This document shows, in pieces, positions 16,166 through 24,329 of a stretch of DNA of 64,000 nt. Source of the stretch: Acidiferrobacter thiooxydans (GTDB lineage Bacteria > Pseudomonadota > Gammaproteobacteria > Acidiferrobacterales > Acidiferrobacteraceae); the NCBI RefSeq assembly GCF_003333315.1, contig NZ_PSYR01000001.1, positions 124,001 to 188,000 on the forward strand, in the 5' to 3' direction. Position 1 is the stretch's first letter. Every line of letters begins with the position of its first letter. Position numbers and translations under genes: made by a program. The notes beneath the pieces were generated by a model. It made no database searches, was not told the DNA's origin, and saw only the letters and a program-made list of their open reading frames with translations.

Positions 16166-17959
16166 ATGGATAGGCGCGCGGTGCTTGCGGTAGTCGTGGC
16201 GGTCCTGTGTCTGGGGGCCATGCCGATCCCGGCGGCGGCCCGCCCGTTGGCGCCGAATCAGGCCTTCCGGTTCCACGCCGCCATCGTGCACGGCGCGCTG
16301 AAGGTGCGCTGGACTGCTGCCCCCGGTTACCACATCTACCGCAGTCGCGTGCATCTCGCGGTGGCGCCGCGCAGCGTGCGTCTGGCCCCGTTCCATCTCC
16401 CCAAGGGCCGATGGGTCAACGACCCGGCCTTCGGCCATCAGCAGGTCTATGAGGGCCGGACAGTACTGACCATCCCATTCGTGCAGGCGCCGGGGGGACG
16501 CATGGTGCGGGTCACGTCGCGCTATCAGGGCTGCGCGAATGCCGGGATTTGTTATCCGCCGCTCGCCAAGACTGTGGTCCTCAAGATCCCTGCCGCCGGC
16601 ATCGGCCCGCGATCGTCTCCGCCTGCGGCGTTGACCCCGGTGTCGTCGGTCGCCGCTTCGCCCCCCAGAATCACGCCACCCTGGGGCACCCTGGTCTTGT
16701 TTCTGGCCGCCGGGCTCGGGCTTGCGTTCACCCCCTGCGTCTTTCCCATGATCCCGATCCTGTCGGCGACCATCGTCGGTCAGTGCCGGGGGCGCGCGCG
16801 CCCCCTAACCCTGTCCCTTGCCTATGTGGTGGGCATGGCTGCGACCTATACCACAGCCGGCATCATCGCCGCGCTCACCGGGCACTATGTCCAGGCGGCC
16901 TTCCAGAACCCCTGGGTGCTGTCGGCCTTCAGCGCCCTGTTCGTGGTCCTGGCGCTGTGCATGTTCGGGCTCTATGACCTGCAGATGCCGCGTGCAGTCC
17001 AGGAGCGCCTGGGCCGTTACGGCCAAGGCGGCCAGGTGCTCGGCACCCTGGTGCTGGGGGTATTCTCGGCCTTGATCGTGGGCCCGTGTGTGGCCGCGCC
17101 CCTGGCCGGGGCGCTTTTGCTCATCTCGCGCACCGGGGATGTGGTCTTTGGCGGCCTTGCGCTCCTCGCCTTGAGCATCGGCATGGGCCTGCCGCTGCTT
17201 GCCATAGGGACCTCCGCCGGCCATTTCCTGCCCAAGGCTGGCCCGTGGCTCGACAAGATCCGCGCCGTCTTTGGGCTACTCATGATCGCGGTGGCGATCT
17301 GGCTCGAAGGCCGCATCCTGCCCGGCCCTGTGACGCTCGGGCTATGGGCGTTGTTGGCCATCGTCGGCAGCGTGGCGCTTGGGGCCCTGGAGCCCCTGAA
17401 GTCCGGTTCCCCCGGCGCGGCCAGCCTTATGAAGGGCCTGGGGGTGGCGATTCTCGGCTACGGCCTGGTGCTCGGTGTGGGGGCCCTGTCGGGGGCCAGC
17501 GATCCGCTCGCCCCGCTTGCGCGCCTGTCTACGAGCGGCCCGCGTCCTGTCGCGGGCCCGCGCCTCACGTTCCGCACGATCCATGGCGTACGCGGCCTGA
17601 AGGCAGTCCTCGCCGGCGCCCATGGGCGCCCCGTACTGGTGGATTTCTGGGCCTCATGGTGCGTGCAATGCCGGCGCATGGACGACAACACCTTTCACGA
17701 CCCGCGCGTCGTGACGGCCTTGCGTTCGCTGGTCCTGGTGCGCGCCGACGTGAGCCAAGATAATGGCCGGGCCCGGCGCCTGCTGGCCCATGTGCAGGCC
17801 TTTGGGCCGCCCACCCTCGTCTACTTCAATCGTCACGGGGCGCGGGTCGGGGAATGGCCGGGTTATGAGGGGCCGCACACCCTTCTGGCCCATATCACGC
17901 GGCCGGACTCGGCGCACGCGGGCCTATCGCACCGACTATCGGCCGATATCGTCAATTGA
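16166..17959 (+). CDS. dsbD: Thiol:disulfide interchange protein DsbD
   Basis: 597 residues from the ATG at 16166, which opens a clear signal peptide (RAVLAVVVAVLCLGAMPIPA). The open frame extends much further upstream inside topA, but that part is a shadow. The N-terminal periplasmic domain has Cys123 and Cys129 in YQGCANAGICYPP. The membrane domain has eight or so helices with Cys191 (TPCVFPMIP) and Cys308 (VGPCVAAPLAG). The C-terminal thioredoxin domain has Cys499-Val-Gln-Cys502. It carries electrons from cytoplasmic thioredoxin to periplasmic thiol proteins, here most likely the DsbC/G-like protein encoded 45 bp downstream. Confidence 0.96.
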   Translation: MDRRAVLAVVVAVLCLGAMPIPAAARPLAPNQAFRFHAAIVHGALKVRWTAAPGYHIYRSRVHLAVAPRSVRLAPFHLPKGRWVNDPAFGHQQVYEGRTVLTIPFVQAPGGRMVRVTSRYQGCANAGICYPPLAKTVVLKIPAAGIGPRSSPPAALTPVSSVAASPPRITPPWGTLVLFLAAGLGLAFTPCVFPMIPILSATIVGQCRGRARPLTLSLAYVVGMAATYTTAGIIAALTGHYVQAAFQNPWVLSAFSALFVVLALCMFGLYDLQMPRAVQERLGRYGQGGQVLGTLVLGVFSALIVGPCVAAPLAGALLLISRTGDVVFGGLALLALSIGMGLPLLAIGTSAGHFLPKAGPWLDKIRAVFGLLMIAVAIWLEGRILPGPVTLGLWALLAIVGSVALGALEPLKSGSPGAASLMKGLGVAILGYGLVLGVGALSGASDPLAPLARLSTSGPRPVAGPRLTFRTIHGVRGLKAVLAGAHGRPVLVDFWASWCVQCRRMDDNTFHDPRVVTALRSLVLVRADVSQDNGRARRLLAHVQAFGPPTLVYFNRHGARVGEWPGYEGPHTLLAHITRPDSAHAGLSHRLSADIVN

Positions 17960-18004
17960 GGCATGGCGGCCGTCGCGTCGCGGCGTCCGCCAGAGGGGGA
18001 AGGC

Positions 18005-18583
18005 ATGGTATTACCGCGATGGCTGAAGATCGGGCTCGTGCTGGGCGCTTTCAGCGCCCCTGTGTGGGCGCATCGCCCGGTATCCGCCGCGAAGCAGGCC
18101 CACCGCCTGGTCCTGTATCGGGCCCTGAGGGATGCGGCTGGCATCACCGAGGGCCATGGCCGGCGTGTGGTCTACGACCTTTTCGATCCCAACTGCCCCT
18201 ACTGCCACATCCTCTACGAGCATCTGCAGGGCCTGATCAAGCCCTATCACCTCACCGTCCATGAGATCCCGGTCGCCTATCTCACGCCGTCTAGCGAAGG
18301 TAAGGCCGCGGCCCTCCTTGAGGCGCCCGACAGGCGCGCGGCCCTGCGCGCGGCGCAGTCCCACTACTCCTGGAAGACCGGCAGCTCCATCGCCCCGCGA
18401 CGGCCATCGGCGGCGGTGCGCAAGGAGCTCGCCTACAACCTGAAGCTCGATACGCGCATCGTGGGCTTTCCGCTGGTGCCGATCCTCGTCTACCAAAAGA
18501 CCGACGGCACCATCCGCATCGTCAATTCCGGGGCGCCCCCGGTATGGGCCTTGAAACAGATGTTGGCGGGCATCAAGCAGTAG
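18005..18583 (+). CDS. Periplasmic DsbC/DsbG-like thioredoxin-fold protein
   Basis: 192 residues from an ATG with GAGGGGGAAGG upstream. Signal peptide (LKIGLVLGAFSAPVWA), then a thioredoxin fold with the active site CPYC in YDLFDPNCPYCHILYEHL, which is typical of the DsbC/DsbG disulfide isomerase family. A cis-proline loop is visible at GFPLVPILVYQ. It lacks the usual N-terminal dimerisation domain of DsbC, being about 40 residues shorter. Its position directly after dsbD suggests that DsbD keeps it reduced. The gene overlaps the convergent gpsA end by 11 bp. Confidence 0.85.
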   Translation: MVLPRWLKIGLVLGAFSAPVWAHRPVSAAKQAHRLVLYRALRDAAGITEGHGRRVVYDLFDPNCPYCHILYEHLQGLIKPYHLTVHEIPVAYLTPSSEGKAAALLEAPDRRAALRAAQSHYSWKTGSSIAPRRPSAAVRKELAYNLKLDTRIVGFPLVPILVYQKTDGTIRIVNSGAPPVWALKQMLAGIKQ

Positions 18584-19625
18584 CGGGGTCGGCCTCGGTC
18601 CTGGGGTCGCGGTTCAAGAGCGCCGTGACCGCCGCCTGCGGGCTGCGTCCGGCGAACAGCACCTGACAGACCTGTTCTGTGATCGGCATGTCGACGCGGT
18701 GTTCGCGGGCCAGGGCGTAGACCTCGCGGGCGCTGGCAACGCCCTCCGCGGCCTGTCCGAGCTCGCCCAATATATCGCCCAGGGAGCGCCCGCCGGCGAG
18801 TGCCAGACCCACGCGGCGATTGCGCGACAGGTCATCGGTGCAGGTCAGGACGAGATCACCGACCCCGGAAAGGCCGATGAGGGTCTCGGCGCGCCCGCCA
18901 ACCGCCGCCCCGAGCCGCAAAAGCTCGGCGAGCCCGCGGGTGATGAGCGCGGCGCGGGCGTTAGCCCCGAATCCCAGGCCGTCACTGATGCCGGCCGCGA
19001 TCGCCAGCACGTTCTTCACCGCCCCGCCGATCTCGGCGCCTATGACATCGTCGCTCGTGTAGACGCGCAGGCGCTCGCTCCGGACCCACGAGGCCACGGT
19101 CTCGGCGACCACCGGATCCTGCGAGGCGATGGTCATTGCCGCCGGTAGCCCGGCCGCGATTTCGCGCGCGAACGTGGGACCGGTCAGCAGCGCGGCCGGC
19201 CGCCCCGGGCGCGCCTCGCTGTGAATCTCTGACAGGCGTTTGTGGGTTCCCGACTCCAGGCCCTTGGTGGCCCACGCCACGGTGGTGGCCTCGTCGCATA
19301 GCGGTGTTATTACGCGCAGGAGGGTTCGGAAGCCGCCGCTCGGGACCGCCAGCATGAGGCCGGCGGCGGTCCGGCACACCCGTTCCAGGTCGTTCTCGAT
19401 CTCTAGATTGTCCGGGAAGCGAATACCCGGCAAGGCCGCGGTGTGGGCACGTTCGTGGGCGAGACGCGCCATGCGCGCCTCATCCGAACCCCACAGCACC
19501 ACGCGCCGTCCCGAGCGCGCCATGGTGATGGCGAGGGCCGTTCCCCAGGCCCCCGCGCCCAGGACCCCTAGTGTCGCGTGCGCCCCATCCTCAATGGGCG
19601 CTGTGCCCATCTTGAATGTCGCCAT
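18573..19625 (-). CDS. gpsA: Glycerol-3-phosphate dehydrogenase [NAD(P)+]
   Basis: 350 residues; supplies sn-glycerol-3-phosphate for phospholipid synthesis. The N-terminal dinucleotide-binding motif is GVLGAGAWGTALAI. WATKGLESGTHKRLSEI, LLTGPTFAREIAAGLP, the catalytic-lysine region GAVKNVLAIAAGISDGLGFG and GLSGVGDLVLTCT follow in the usual order. The start at 19625 lies inside the secB 3' end (35-bp overlap); a second ATG 15 nt downstream (MGTAPIEDG) has a better-spaced AGGATGG and is a fair alternative. The secB-gpsA order is common in Gammaproteobacteria. Confidence 0.96.
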   Translation of the reverse strand: MATFKMGTAPIEDGAHATLGVLGAGAWGTALAITMARSGRRVVLWGSDEARMARLAHERAHTAALPGIRFPDNLEIENDLERVCRTAAGLMLAVPSGGFRTLLRVITPLCDEATTVAWATKGLESGTHKRLSEIHSEARPGRPAALLTGPTFAREIAAGLPAAMTIASQDPVVAETVASWVRSERLRVYTSDDVIGAEIGGAVKNVLAIAAGISDGLGFGANARAALITRGLAELLRLGAAVGGRAETLIGLSGVGDLVLTCTDDLSRNRRVGLALAGGRSLGDILGELGQAAEGVASAREVYALAREHRVDMPITEQVCQVLFAGRSPQAAVTALLNRDPRTEADPATA

Positions 19626-20058
19626 CCTGCTTCTGTTGGTACAGCATCTCGAAGTTCACGGGATTGATGAGCAACTGCGGGAACCCGCCCTTGGAGACGA
19701 GATCGTTCACCACCTCGCGAGCAAACGGCAGCAGGATATTGGGGCAGGCGATCTCCAGGACCTTCTCGAGCTCGCTGTCGGGCACGCCGGTGATGCGAAA
19801 CACCCCCGCCTGCTTGGTTTCTGTGAGAAAGGCCGTCCGTTTGTCCATGCGCGCGGTCACGGTCACCGCCAGCACCACCTCGTGCAGCCCTTCGGCCGGA
19901 TTGACCGGGCTGTGCTCGATGCCGAGTTGCATGTCGACCTCCATGGCCGCCTTTTCCAGAAACACGGCGGGGACGTGCGGCGCCTCGAAGGAGATATCCT
20001 TTACGTAGATCTTTTCCAGGCTAAAAACGATTTCCGGGTCCGTGTTTTGATCCGCCAC
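19591..20058 (-). CDS. secB: Protein-export chaperone SecB
   Basis: 155 residues. Tetrameric cytosolic chaperone that delivers precursors to SecA. Family features: FSLEKIYVKDISFEAPHVPA near the N-terminus, MQLGIEHSPVNPAEGLHEVV and the conserved CPNILLPFAREVVNDLVSKG with GGFPQLLINPVNFEMLYQQ near the end. The start codon is GTG with AAGGAG upstream. It follows glutaredoxin by 44 bp, the usual grx-secB-gpsA arrangement. Confidence 0.97.
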   Translation of the reverse strand: MADQNTDPEIVFSLEKIYVKDISFEAPHVPAVFLEKAAMEVDMQLGIEHSPVNPAEGLHEVVLAVTVTARMDKRTAFLTETKQAGVFRITGVPDSELEKVLEIACPNILLPFAREVVNDLVSKGGFPQLLINPVNFEMLYQQKQDGDIQDGHSAH

Positions 20059-20102
20059 GAGGGCTCCTTACAGGATAGTTGAGGGTTGTCGTTTACCGGC
20101 GG

Positions 20103-20360
20103 TCACAGGCCAAGCAGGGGGTCGAGTTCCCCCCTTACATCCAGTTGCGCGAGTTCCCGGTAGCCTCCGATGTGACGGTCGCCTATGAAGATCTGCGGGA
20201 CCGTGGTGGCGCCACGCGCGCGCTCGACCATTTCCCGGCGCCGCTCGGGCTGTTCGTCCACGCGGACCTTCTCGACCGGAACGCCCTTTTGTTCCAGCAG
20301 GCGCGAGGCCATCTGGCAATAAGGACATACGCCCGTAGTGTACATCAAGACCTTGGCCAT
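20103..20360 (-). CDS. grxC: Glutaredoxin 3
   Basis: 85 residues, typical class I glutaredoxin. Active site CPYC in MYTTGVCPYCQMASRLLEQK; the cis-proline TVPQIFIG and the glutathione-binding GGYRELAQL are both present. Reduces protein disulfides and glutathione mixed disulfides. It lies 8 bp after the rhodanese gene and upstream of secB, all on the minus strand. Confidence 0.96.
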   Translation of the reverse strand: MAKVLMYTTGVCPYCQMASRLLEQKGVPVEKVRVDEQPERRREMVERARGATTVPQIFIGDRHIGGYRELAQLDVRGELDPLLGL

Positions 20361-20368
20361 AGAAGACC

Positions 20369-20782
20369 CTATGAGATAATGGGGAGGTTGGCGCTACGCC
20401 ACGCCGACAGCCCACCCGCGAGATTACGGACATCGCTAAAGCCCGCCTTACGCAGCATTCCCGCGGCGCGGGCCGATCGCGCGCCGCTCGCGCAGCAGAT
20501 GATGATCGGCTTCTCCTTGTATTTTTTCAGCTCCTGGCTGCGCGCCGCTACCTGACCCAAGGGGATATTGATCGCTCGGGCAATATGTCCACTCGCGAAT
20601 TCCTGCGGTTCACGCACATCCACGATCACGGCCGATTTATGGTTCAGGATCTGGACGGCCTCCTGACTCGTCACTTTTTGTGTCCCGGGGCCGCCCTCGA
20701 GCACCGAGCTGGCCAAAAGCAGGCCACCCACCACCGCCAAAGCCAGGAACAGATACCAGTGTGCGATTACGAACGCGAGCAT
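20369..20782 (-). CDS. Membrane-anchored rhodanese-like sulfurtransferase
   Basis: 137 residues. An N-terminal transmembrane helix (LFLALAVVGGLLLASSVL) is followed by one rhodanese domain with AVIVDVREPQEFASGHIARA, the active-site loop CASGARS containing the persulfide cysteine, and LAGGLSAWRSANLPI. It resembles the YibN/YgaP type single-domain membrane rhodanese. It is in an operon with an ArsR regulator that has the cysteine spacing of persulfide sensors, so it likely handles sulfane sulfur. Confidence 0.93.
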   Translation of the reverse strand: MLAFVIAHWYLFLALAVVGGLLLASSVLEGGPGTQKVTSQEAVQILNHKSAVIVDVREPQEFASGHIARAINIPLGQVAARSQELKKYKEKPIIICCASGARSARAAGMLRKAGFSDVRNLAGGLSAWRSANLPIIS

Positions 20783-20791
20783 GGCCTACCC

Positions 20792-21136
20792 TCAGCGCTC
20801 GTCGGGGAGCGTGCAAAAGGCCATGCGCATGGCCCCGATGAGCTGTAGGATGCGCGGGTCGGCGATCCGGTAAAAGACCTTGTTCGCATGTTTACGGGAC
20901 GCCAGTATCCCTTTATCGCGCAAAATCGACAGATGTTGCGAGATATTGCTCTGCGAGGTCCCCACCTGGACGACGATATCTTGTACACTCACCTCTGTGG
21001 CGGCGCCGAGTATGCACAGGATCTTGAGTCGCAATGGGTGCGCGATCGCCTTCAGCGCCCGCGATGCGAGCTGGATATCCTCCTCGTTGGTGATGAGGAT
21101 GTCGTCCAGGGGCTGGATGATCTCGGAAGGTACCAT
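20792..21136 (-). CDS. ArsR-family regulator, probable BigR/SqrR-type persulfide sensor
   Basis: 114-residue winged-helix repressor. The recognition helix lies in TSQSNISQHLSILRDKGILA and the wing in RKHANKVFYRIADPRI. It has exactly two cysteines, Cys41 (RLKILCIL) and Cys108 (RMAFCTLPDER). Known persulfide-responsive members have Cys41/Cys107 (SqrR) and Cys42/Cys108 (BigR), which form a sulfur-bridged link when persulfides rise. No arsenic- or metal-binding CxC motif is present. Start codon supported by AAGGGAG. It is first gene of an operon with rhodanese, glutaredoxin, secB and gpsA; an AT-rich inverted repeat lies in its promoter. The sensor role is inferred. Confidence 0.85.
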   Translation of the reverse strand: MVPSEIIQPLDDILITNEEDIQLASRALKAIAHPLRLKILCILGAATEVSVQDIVVQVGTSQSNISQHLSILRDKGILASRKHANKVFYRIADPRILQLIGAMRMAFCTLPDER

Positions 21137-21214
21137 ATCGACTCCCTTAAGGTCGCGAAGGGCGCGTTGCCGTACAGCGAATCATCGCCGCCCGGCTGTC
21201 GCCCGAAACAAAAC

Positions 21215-21227
21215 ATTATACAATATA
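21215..21227 (-). promoter_or_regulatory. Candidate arsR promoter -10 with AT-rich operator
   Basis: In a GC-rich region, ATTATACAATATAA stands out. On the minus strand TATAAT (21215-21220) is a perfect -10 for the arsR operon. The overlapping inverted repeat TTATA-CAA-TATAA (21216-21228) is a plausible repressor half-site pair, consistent with the AT-rich operators known for BigR-type regulators. No strong -35 is seen. Confidence 0.4.
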
Positions 21228-21276
21228 AGTGGGATTTAAAAGACCGGATAACGGGATCCCGCGCGGAGCGCGCTTC

Positions 21277-22824
21277 ATGGCTTTTACACCAAAACCTCTA
21301 GTGCTCGTTATTCTCGATGGATGGGGCTACCGCGAGCAGACCGAAAACAACGCCATCGCCGCGGCTCGCAAGCCCTGGTGGGACGAGGCCTGGGCCAACG
21401 CCAGCCATAGCCTCATCCAGGCCTCCGAGGCCGCCGTCGGTCTGCCCTCGAAACAGATGGGGAATTCCGAGGTCGGCCATTTGAATCTCGGCGCCGGGCG
21501 CGTTGTCTATCAGGAATATACGCGCATCAATCGGGCGATTGCTTCGGGCATGTTTTTTACCAACAAGACCCTCACGGATGCCGTGGATCGGGCACGCGAT
21601 ACCCACAAGAGCCTGCATGTGCTCGGGTTGTTGTCGCCAGGCGGGGTGCACAGCCACGAGGATCACATCCACGCCATGGTCGAGCTTGCGGTCACGCGCG
21701 GCCTAAACCAGGTATACCTGCACGCCTTTCTCGACGGCCGCGATACCCTGCCGCAGAGCGCCGGTGCCTCGCTTGCGGCCATGGAGGCCAAATTCGCGGC
21801 CCTCGGGCGTGGACGCATCGCCTCGGTGATCGGGCGTTACTATGCCATGGATCGCGACCACAGGTGGCCGCGCATCCAGGCCGCCTACGACCTTTTGACC
21901 GCGGCCAAGGCCGACTATCGGGCGGCCACCGCCGCCGAGGCCCTGGCGCTCGCCTACGCCCGCGGGGAAACCGATGAGTTCGTCAAGGGCACCCTTATCG
22001 TTCCGCCGGGAGAGGCGCCGCGTCCGATAGACGACGGCGATGTCGTGGTGTTCATGAACTTCCGCTCGGATCGCGCCCGCCAGATCAGCCGGCCGTTCGT
22101 CGACCCGGCGTTCGACGGCTTCGCGCGCGCCGTATGGCCGCGTCTTGGGGGCTTTGTGAGCCTGACGGAATACCAGGCCGACTTCAACGTCCCGGTGGCC
22201 TTTCCGTCGGCGCGCCTGGTCAACGTCCTCGGCGCCTACCTGGCGGATCTCGGCAAGCGCCAATTGCGTATCGCGGAAACGGAAAAGTATGCGCATGTCA
22301 CGTTTTTCCTAAACGGCGGACAGGAGGCCCCGTTCGCCGGTGAGGAGCGCATCCTCGTGCCCTCGCCCACCGACGTGCCAACCTACAACTGCAAGCCGGA
22401 GATGAGCGCGGTACAGGTCGCAGATGCGGTGGTTCATGCCGTCGACGTCGGGCGCCATGATGTCATCATCTGCAACTTCGCCAATCCCGACATGGTCGGG
22501 CATACCGGCGACATGGCCGCGACCGTGCGCGCCATAGAGGTCATCGATGCCTGCCTTGCGCGTATTGCGACCGCCGTGCGCGCCCGGGGCGGCGAGCTGC
22601 TGATCACCGCCGACCACGGCAATGCCGAACAGATGCTCGATGCCGACAGCGGTCAGGCGCATACCGCGCATACCACAAACCCCGTGCCGCTCTTGTATGT
22701 CGGGCGTAAGGCGCGTATCAGTCCGCAAGGTTCGTTGGAGGATGTCGCCCCGACCCTGCTGCGCCTGCTCAATATCGCGCCGCCGTCCGAGATGACCGGG
22801 CAGTCATTGATCGAACTCGTGTGA
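21277..22824 (+). CDS. gpmI: 2,3-bisphosphoglycerate-independent phosphoglycerate mutase
   Basis: 515 residues from the ATG at 21277, where homologues begin (PLVLVILDGWGYRE). Binds two Mn ions; the phosphoserine residue is in MGNSEVGHLNLGAGRVVYQ, and metal ligands are seen in LDGRDTLP, NFANPDMVGHTG and ITADHGNAEQM. Interconverts 3- and 2-phosphoglycerate. It is translationally coupled to the EnvC-like gene through a GTGA overlap, the conserved gpmI-envC-ctpA arrangement. Confidence 0.97.
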   Translation: MAFTPKPLVLVILDGWGYREQTENNAIAAARKPWWDEAWANASHSLIQASEAAVGLPSKQMGNSEVGHLNLGAGRVVYQEYTRINRAIASGMFFTNKTLTDAVDRARDTHKSLHVLGLLSPGGVHSHEDHIHAMVELAVTRGLNQVYLHAFLDGRDTLPQSAGASLAAMEAKFAALGRGRIASVIGRYYAMDRDHRWPRIQAAYDLLTAAKADYRAATAAEALALAYARGETDEFVKGTLIVPPGEAPRPIDDGDVVVFMNFRSDRARQISRPFVDPAFDGFARAVWPRLGGFVSLTEYQADFNVPVAFPSARLVNVLGAYLADLGKRQLRIAETEKYAHVTFFLNGGQEAPFAGEERILVPSPTDVPTYNCKPEMSAVQVADAVVHAVDVGRHDVIICNFANPDMVGHTGDMAATVRAIEVIDACLARIATAVRARGGELLITADHGNAEQMLDADSGQAHTAHTTNPVPLLYVGRKARISPQGSLEDVAPTLLRLLNIAPPSEMTGQSLIELV

Positions 22825-23990
22825 GCGCGCAGGGTCTGGGCAAGCGGTGGAGTGTGCCTGTCACCAGCCGCTTCGCATGGGTCCTGCTCATCACCCTGTT
22901 GCCGACACCGGCCGCGCATGCCGGACCGCGCCACGACCTGCAACTCCTGCGCGCGCGCGAGGCGGCCTTGCAGCAGCGCCTCGATCGCACCTTGCGCGAA
23001 CGCAGCCATGCCCTGGATGCCTTGCGCGTTTCCGAGGATCGGGTGGCGCACGCCAGTCGTGCGCTCCGGCGTGCCCAGGCCTTGCTGCGCCGATCCGAGG
23101 TGCGCGTGCGCGCCCTCGCGGCCCGTGCCGCGAGCCTGCGCGCCACCGAGGCGAGAGAGCGGCGCGCCATCGATCGCCAGGCGGTGGCGGCCTATGCCGC
23201 CGGCCGCGAGGGCGCGGTCCAGCTGCTGTTCAGCCAGAAGGACCCACGCTTCCTGGCGCGCATGATGATGTACTACGGCTATGTCCTGCGCGCGCGCGGC
23301 CACCGTCTTATGGCCCTGCAGAACACCGCCTCGGCGCTCCACCAGACCCTGGTCGCGGCCGCCGCCGAGACCAGAAAGTGGCGCGCGCGCGCGCAGGTCG
23401 CCGCCGCCCAGGCCCAGCGTTTCCGCGTCGCGCTTGCGCGCAGGGCCCGGGCCCTGCGCCGGCTCGACCGCCAGGCGCAGAGCGGCCATGCGCGATTGCT
23501 CGCGTTGCGCCGCCGCGCGCAGCGCCTGCGCACCCTCGTGCGCCGCTTGCGGCGTCTGCCCAAGGTGCCAGGCCCCATACCACAGCTCGTGGGGCCGTTC
23601 GCCCGTTTTCGCGGGCGCCTGCCGATGCCGATCCCGGCCCGCTATTCGAGCTTGCGCATGGCACGCGCGCCAGGGCACCTCGGCCGGTGGGAGGGGGTAC
23701 TCATCCCGGGTCGCTTCGGTGAGGATGTCCGCGCCGTGTTCCCCGGACGCGTGGTCTATGCGAACTGGTTGCGTGGTTACGGTTTGTTGTTGATAGTGGA
23801 GAACGGCGGCGGATTCATGACCCTCTATGGCCATAACCAGACCCTGCTAAAGCGGGTCGGCGACGTCGTCTCCGCGGGCGAGGTCATTGCCACGGTGGGG
23901 GATAGTGGCGGGTTCTCGCGACCGGGGCTGTATTTCGATATCAGCCATGATGGCCAACCCCTCGACCCCCTGGCCTGGCTTGCGCATTGA
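22821..23990 (+). CDS. envC: EnvC-like murein hydrolase activator (degenerate M23 domain)
   Basis: 389 residues starting at a GTG that overlaps the gpmI stop. Signal peptide (LLITLLPTPAAHA), then about 190 residues of Ala/Arg/Leu-rich coiled coil, then a LytM/M23 domain from about residue 290 (VLIPGRFGEDVRAVFPGRVV, GFMTLYGHNQTL, LYFDISHDGQPLDPLAWL). As in E. coli EnvC the zinc-binding residues are not conserved (LYFDIS replaces the HxH strand), so it should activate amidases rather than cut peptidoglycan. The coiled coil is unusually arginine-rich. Periplasmic; acts in cell separation. Confidence 0.9.
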   Translation: MSAQGLGKRWSVPVTSRFAWVLLITLLPTPAAHAGPRHDLQLLRAREAALQQRLDRTLRERSHALDALRVSEDRVAHASRALRRAQALLRRSEVRVRALAARAASLRATEARERRAIDRQAVAAYAAGREGAVQLLFSQKDPRFLARMMMYYGYVLRARGHRLMALQNTASALHQTLVAAAAETRKWRARAQVAAAQAQRFRVALARRARALRRLDRQAQSGHARLLALRRRAQRLRTLVRRLRRLPKVPGPIPQLVGPFARFRGRLPMPIPARYSSLRMARAPGHLGRWEGVLIPGRFGEDVRAVFPGRVVYANWLRGYGLLLIVENGGGFMTLYGHNQTLLKRVGDVVSAGEVIATVGDSGGFSRPGLYFDISHDGQPLDPLAWLAH

Positions 23991-24329
23991 TGAGGTGCGC
24001 AGGGTCGCCCTGGGCCGGGTCGCAAACGACCGCTTTTTTGCGGGGCGGGGCCCCAAGGCCCGGGTGTGCGCGGCGCAAGCGGCGCGGCGGTCCCTGGTTT
24101 TCGGTGGAGAATCTGCTATTGTTTGGTCTGCTCAGGGCAGGACGCGCCCGTTGCGGGCCGCGTGGTCCGTGAAGCGAGCGATGCCCTAAGGTCACCAGCA
24201 GCAGGAACCCACCATAGCAACTCAAGCCCGGTTCGGTGCGGCGTTGAGGGCCGTGATCCCCTTTCCCTCCCTGAGGCGGCCCCGGATTGCGATGAGAGGG
24301 TTGTCGGGGTATTTGAGGAGGTTTTGGCG
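23991..24329 (+). other. envC-ctpA intergenic region with a long imperfect hairpin
   Basis: No credible ORF lies in these 339 bp. Positions 24114-24219 can fold back on themselves: TGCTAT (24114-24119) faces ATAGCA (24214-24219), CTGCT (24128-24132) faces AGCAG (near 24197-24204), and AGGGCA (24134-24139) faces TGCCCT (24182-24187). The apical part is GC-rich with inner stems. This could be a small RNA or a structured 5' leader of ctpA. I checked from memory for 6S, SRP, RNase P and tmRNA signatures and found none. Confidence 0.4.

Noticed and set aside
24114-24219. 6S RNA, SRP RNA, RNase P or tmRNA in the envC-ctpA spacer
   Set aside because: The foldback recalls 6S RNA in outline, but I see no GGAAGGAAGCAGCC-type SRP loop, no RNase P core, no tRNA-like end, and the element is short for 6S. 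Kept only as an unassigned structure.
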